Source of the DNA: Pseudomonas deceptionensis
Lineage (GTDB): Bacteria; Pseudomonadota; Gammaproteobacteria; Pseudomonadales; Pseudomonadaceae
Length of the DNA: 64,000 bases
Assembly (NCBI RefSeq): GCF_900106095.1
Contig: NZ_FNUD01000002.1
Location: forward strand, 2,997,501-3,061,500
Direction of reading: 5' to 3'
Within the stretch, counting starts at the first letter, position 1, and the number at the start of each line of letters is the position of its first letter. Of the stretch, positions 62,327 to 64,000 are shown one piece after another. The position numbers and the translations under genes were made by a program. A model generated the notes under the pieces. The model did not search any database. It was given only the letters and a program-made list of their open reading frames with translations, and had not been told where the DNA came from.

Positions 62327-62920
62327 ATGAGTACCGATAACCGTGCCGCCGTCATCGAGGATTTCCTGCAGGAAATCCGCGTTATCAACCAGAGCGGCGT
62401 AGACCGCGCGGCACTGAGCCGGATCGTCGCCTTGCTGGAAAACCTGGCCGGGCGCCGCGACCTGTTCAACTTCCAGCACTTCCCGGCGCCCGTGCCGGGG
62501 CAGGGCAGTACCGCATTCCGCTACCGCCTGAACGATGATGGCGATACCCCGACGCTGTACCTCAACTCGTTGTTGCCGGGCAAAAGCACCCTGCCTCACA
62601 ACCACGAAACCTGGGCCATTATCAGCGCCGTCGAAGGGGAGGAAATCAACTACGTCTACACACGCCACGATGAGGGGCGCGAGCCGGGTTTCACCACCCT
62701 GCACCTGGAGCGCGAAGTGATTGTGCAACCCGGCACCTCGATCTCGTTTCTCGGTGATGACCTGCACGGGATCAAGGTGGAGGGCGAGCAGGCGACCCTG
62801 CATTTTCATCTGTACGGCCTGCCGCTGGAGTCACTGGACCGGCGTTACGGCGTTGATGAGCAAGGGCGGATACTCAATTACAACGCCTCGCAAATGGTGC
62901 CGTCGATCAAGGCTTACTGA
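62327..62920 (+). CDS. Thiol dioxygenase, 3-mercaptopropionate/cysteine dioxygenase family
   Basis: 197 residues, cupin fold. Iron ligands His91 and His93 in LPHNHETWAII and His147 in DDLHGIKVEG, with HFHLYGLP (His161, Tyr163) as the outer active-site pair and Arg172/173 near the substrate carboxylate site. These residues suit the Pseudomonas 3-mercaptopropionate dioxygenase branch more than animal cysteine dioxygenase. It oxidises a thiol to a sulfinate. The gene next to it encodes a rhodanese and the one before an amino-acid transporter, as at the known Pseudomonas locus. Substrate remains to be settled. Confidence 0.88.
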   Translation: MSTDNRAAVIEDFLQEIRVINQSGVDRAALSRIVALLENLAGRRDLFNFQHFPAPVPGQGSTAFRYRLNDDGDTPTLYLNSLLPGKSTLPHNHETWAIISAVEGEEINYVYTRHDEGREPGFTTLHLEREVIVQPGTSISFLGDDLHGIKVEGEQATLHFHLYGLPLESLDRRYGVDEQGRILNYNASQMVPSIKAY

Positions 62921-62963
62921 TGAGCTGCGCTGAACCATCACTCAATTTTTAAACGGGACACAT

Positions 62964-64000
62964 ATGAGCCAGACCCTTACTCCGGGGCAGCTGCAACAGT
63001 GGTTGTTCGACGGGCAGGAAATTGCCCTGTTTGACGTGCGCGAGCATGGCCAGTATGGCGAGGCGCACCTGTTTTACGGGGTCAACCTGCCTTATAGCCG
63101 CCTTGAACTGGAGGTACGGCGGCTGGCGCCCAACCCTCAGGTCCGGCTGGTGATCTACGATCAGGACGGCGGCGCGGTGGCCGCTGCTGCTGCCCGGCGT
63201 TTGCAGGCGCTGGGTTATGACCGGGTGCATATCCTCGACGGTGGCGCCGATGCCTGGCAGACCGCCGGGCTGCAATTGTTTGCCGGGGTCCATGTGCCGT
63301 CCAAGGCCTTTGGCGAGTTGGTGGAAGAGGCCAGCCACACGCCCCATGTCAGCGCGCAACAGCTGGCCCGATGGCAAGCGGCAGGGCAGCCGCTGGTGGT
63401 GCTCGACGGTCGCCCGTTCGACGAGTACCGCAAGATGACCATCCCCGGTTCAATCTGCTGCCCCAACGGTGAGCTGGGGTACCGGGTGCATGATCTGGTG
63501 CCCGATGACAGTACGCCGATCGTGGTCAATTGCGCCGGTCGGACCCGCAGCATTATCGGCGCCCAGACCCTGATCAATCTGGGGCTTAAAAACCCGATCT
63601 ATGCCCTGGAAAACGGCACTCAAGGCTGGCACCTGGAAGACTTTGAACTTGAGCACGGCAGTCACCGGCGCTATGCCGACACGGTGTCCACCGGTCAATT
63701 GGCGCAGCAGCGCCTGGCGGCGGGCCAACTGGCGCAGCGCGCCAGGGTTGTGGGCGTTGATGCGGCGCAGGTTGCGCAGTGGGCCACTGAGGTCGGGCGC
63801 AGCCTGTTTGTGTGTGATGTGCGCACCGCCGAGGAGTGTGCGGCCGGCAGCGTGCCGGGTGCACAACATGCACCGGGCGGGCAACTGATCCAGTCCACCG
63901 ACCTGTACATCGGCGTGCGTCAGGCGCGGGTGGTGCTGGTGGACAGCGATGGCATTCGGGCGCCGATTGTCGCCAGCTGGCTGAGGCAGCTGGGGCATGA
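62964..64000 (+). CDS. Multi-domain rhodanese-like sulfurtransferase (3' end outside window)
   Basis: ATG 62964 follows AACGGGAC; the frame is open to the window edge, giving 345 residues. At least three rhodanese domains are visible. The first (IALFDVREHGQYGEAHLFYG, then VIYDQDGGAVAAAAARRL) and third (LFVCDVRTAEECAAGSVPG, then VLVDSDGIRAPIVASWLRQL) have no Cys in the active loop, while the second has VVNCAGRTRSIIGAQTL with the catalytic Cys. It moves sulfane sulfur to an acceptor. Last visible gene of the transporter/dioxygenase operon. Confidence 0.9.
   Translation, partial: MSQTLTPGQLQQWLFDGQEIALFDVREHGQYGEAHLFYGVNLPYSRLELEVRRLAPNPQVRLVIYDQDGGAVAAAAARRLQALGYDRVHILDGGADAWQTAGLQLFAGVHVPSKAFGELVEEASHTPHVSAQQLARWQAAGQPLVVLDGRPFDEYRKMTIPGSICCPNGELGYRVHDLVPDDSTPIVVNCAGRTRSIIGAQTLINLGLKNPIYALENGTQGWHLEDFELEHGSHRRYADTVSTGQLAQQRLAAGQLAQRARVVGVDAAQVAQWATEVGRSLFVCDVRTAEECAAGSVPGAQHAPGGQLIQSTDLYIGVRQARVVLVDSDGIRAPIVASWLRQLGH

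Noticed and set aside
1..64000. CRISPR array
   Set aside because: No regularly spaced direct repeats of the right size were seen; tandem repeats found are coding (gfcA) or REP elements.

Overview
The window is a high-GC gammaproteobacterial chromosome segment, almost certainly Pseudomonas of the fluorescens/fragi type. Supports are the 3' half of a tRNA-Cys used as a phage attachment site, a Pseudomonas-style REP pair (GCGAGCCTGCTCGCGAA and its inverse), Pseudomonas-type phage late genes, and metabolic neighbourhoods known from that genus. This assignment is from recognition, not from a search.

Region 1 (1-11.4 kb) is the right end of a prophage: TipJ-like tail protein (open at the left edge), a small tail-associated protein, a beta-helix tailspike, then an AT-rich block with an O-acyltransferase and, on the other strand, a Wzy-like polymerase, separated by decayed IS66 and IS3 fragments. 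Lysis genes (endolysin, Rz, nested Rz1), a C39-like protein and the 3' half of tRNA-Cys (att site) follow. The tailspike/acyltransferase/polymerase set looks like a surface-antigen conversion module.

Region 2 (11.4-23.7 kb) is a graveyard of mobile DNA around a few intact genes: tyrosine integrase plus DUF4224 protein, a lipoprotein, an ssb gene cut by an IS3-family element that also cuts a NUDIX gene, then an intact LysR / polyamine-binding protein / agmatinase unit. A second decayed tRNA-Cys att copy, tail-assembly remnants of another prophage, a RelE/HigA-type toxin-antitoxin pair and several small genes (DUF3841, nucleotidyltransferase-like, membrane proteins) follow.

Region 3 (23.7-47.8 kb, all minus strand) is an exopolysaccharide/capsule locus. 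Wzb and Wzc lie at its right end. After a terminator, two JUMPstart/ops elements and a wzc gene fragment come wzx, a MurB paralogue, a pyruvyl transferase, wzy, a glycosyltransferase, the GDP-fucose genes (gmd, fcl), wcaI, gmm and manC. Next is the secretion set gfcA-wza-gfcB-gfcC-gfcD with a VanZ-like gene, two winged-helix regulators and the initiating transferase wcaJ. The likely product is a fucose-containing, probably pyruvylated polymer made by the Wzy route.

Region 4 (47.8-64 kb) looks like core or common accessory chromosome: an intergenic stretch with a candidate structured RNA and a REP pair, an OsmC-YcaO fusion, a receiver-GGDEF-EAL protein, a three-subunit membrane sugar (acid) dehydrogenase, a beta-propeller lactonase, a LysR regulator, an amino-acid-type ABC transporter, a 3-mercaptopropionate/cysteine dioxygenase family protein and a multi-domain rhodanese open at the right edge. 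The last six point to uptake and oxidation of a sulfur compound.
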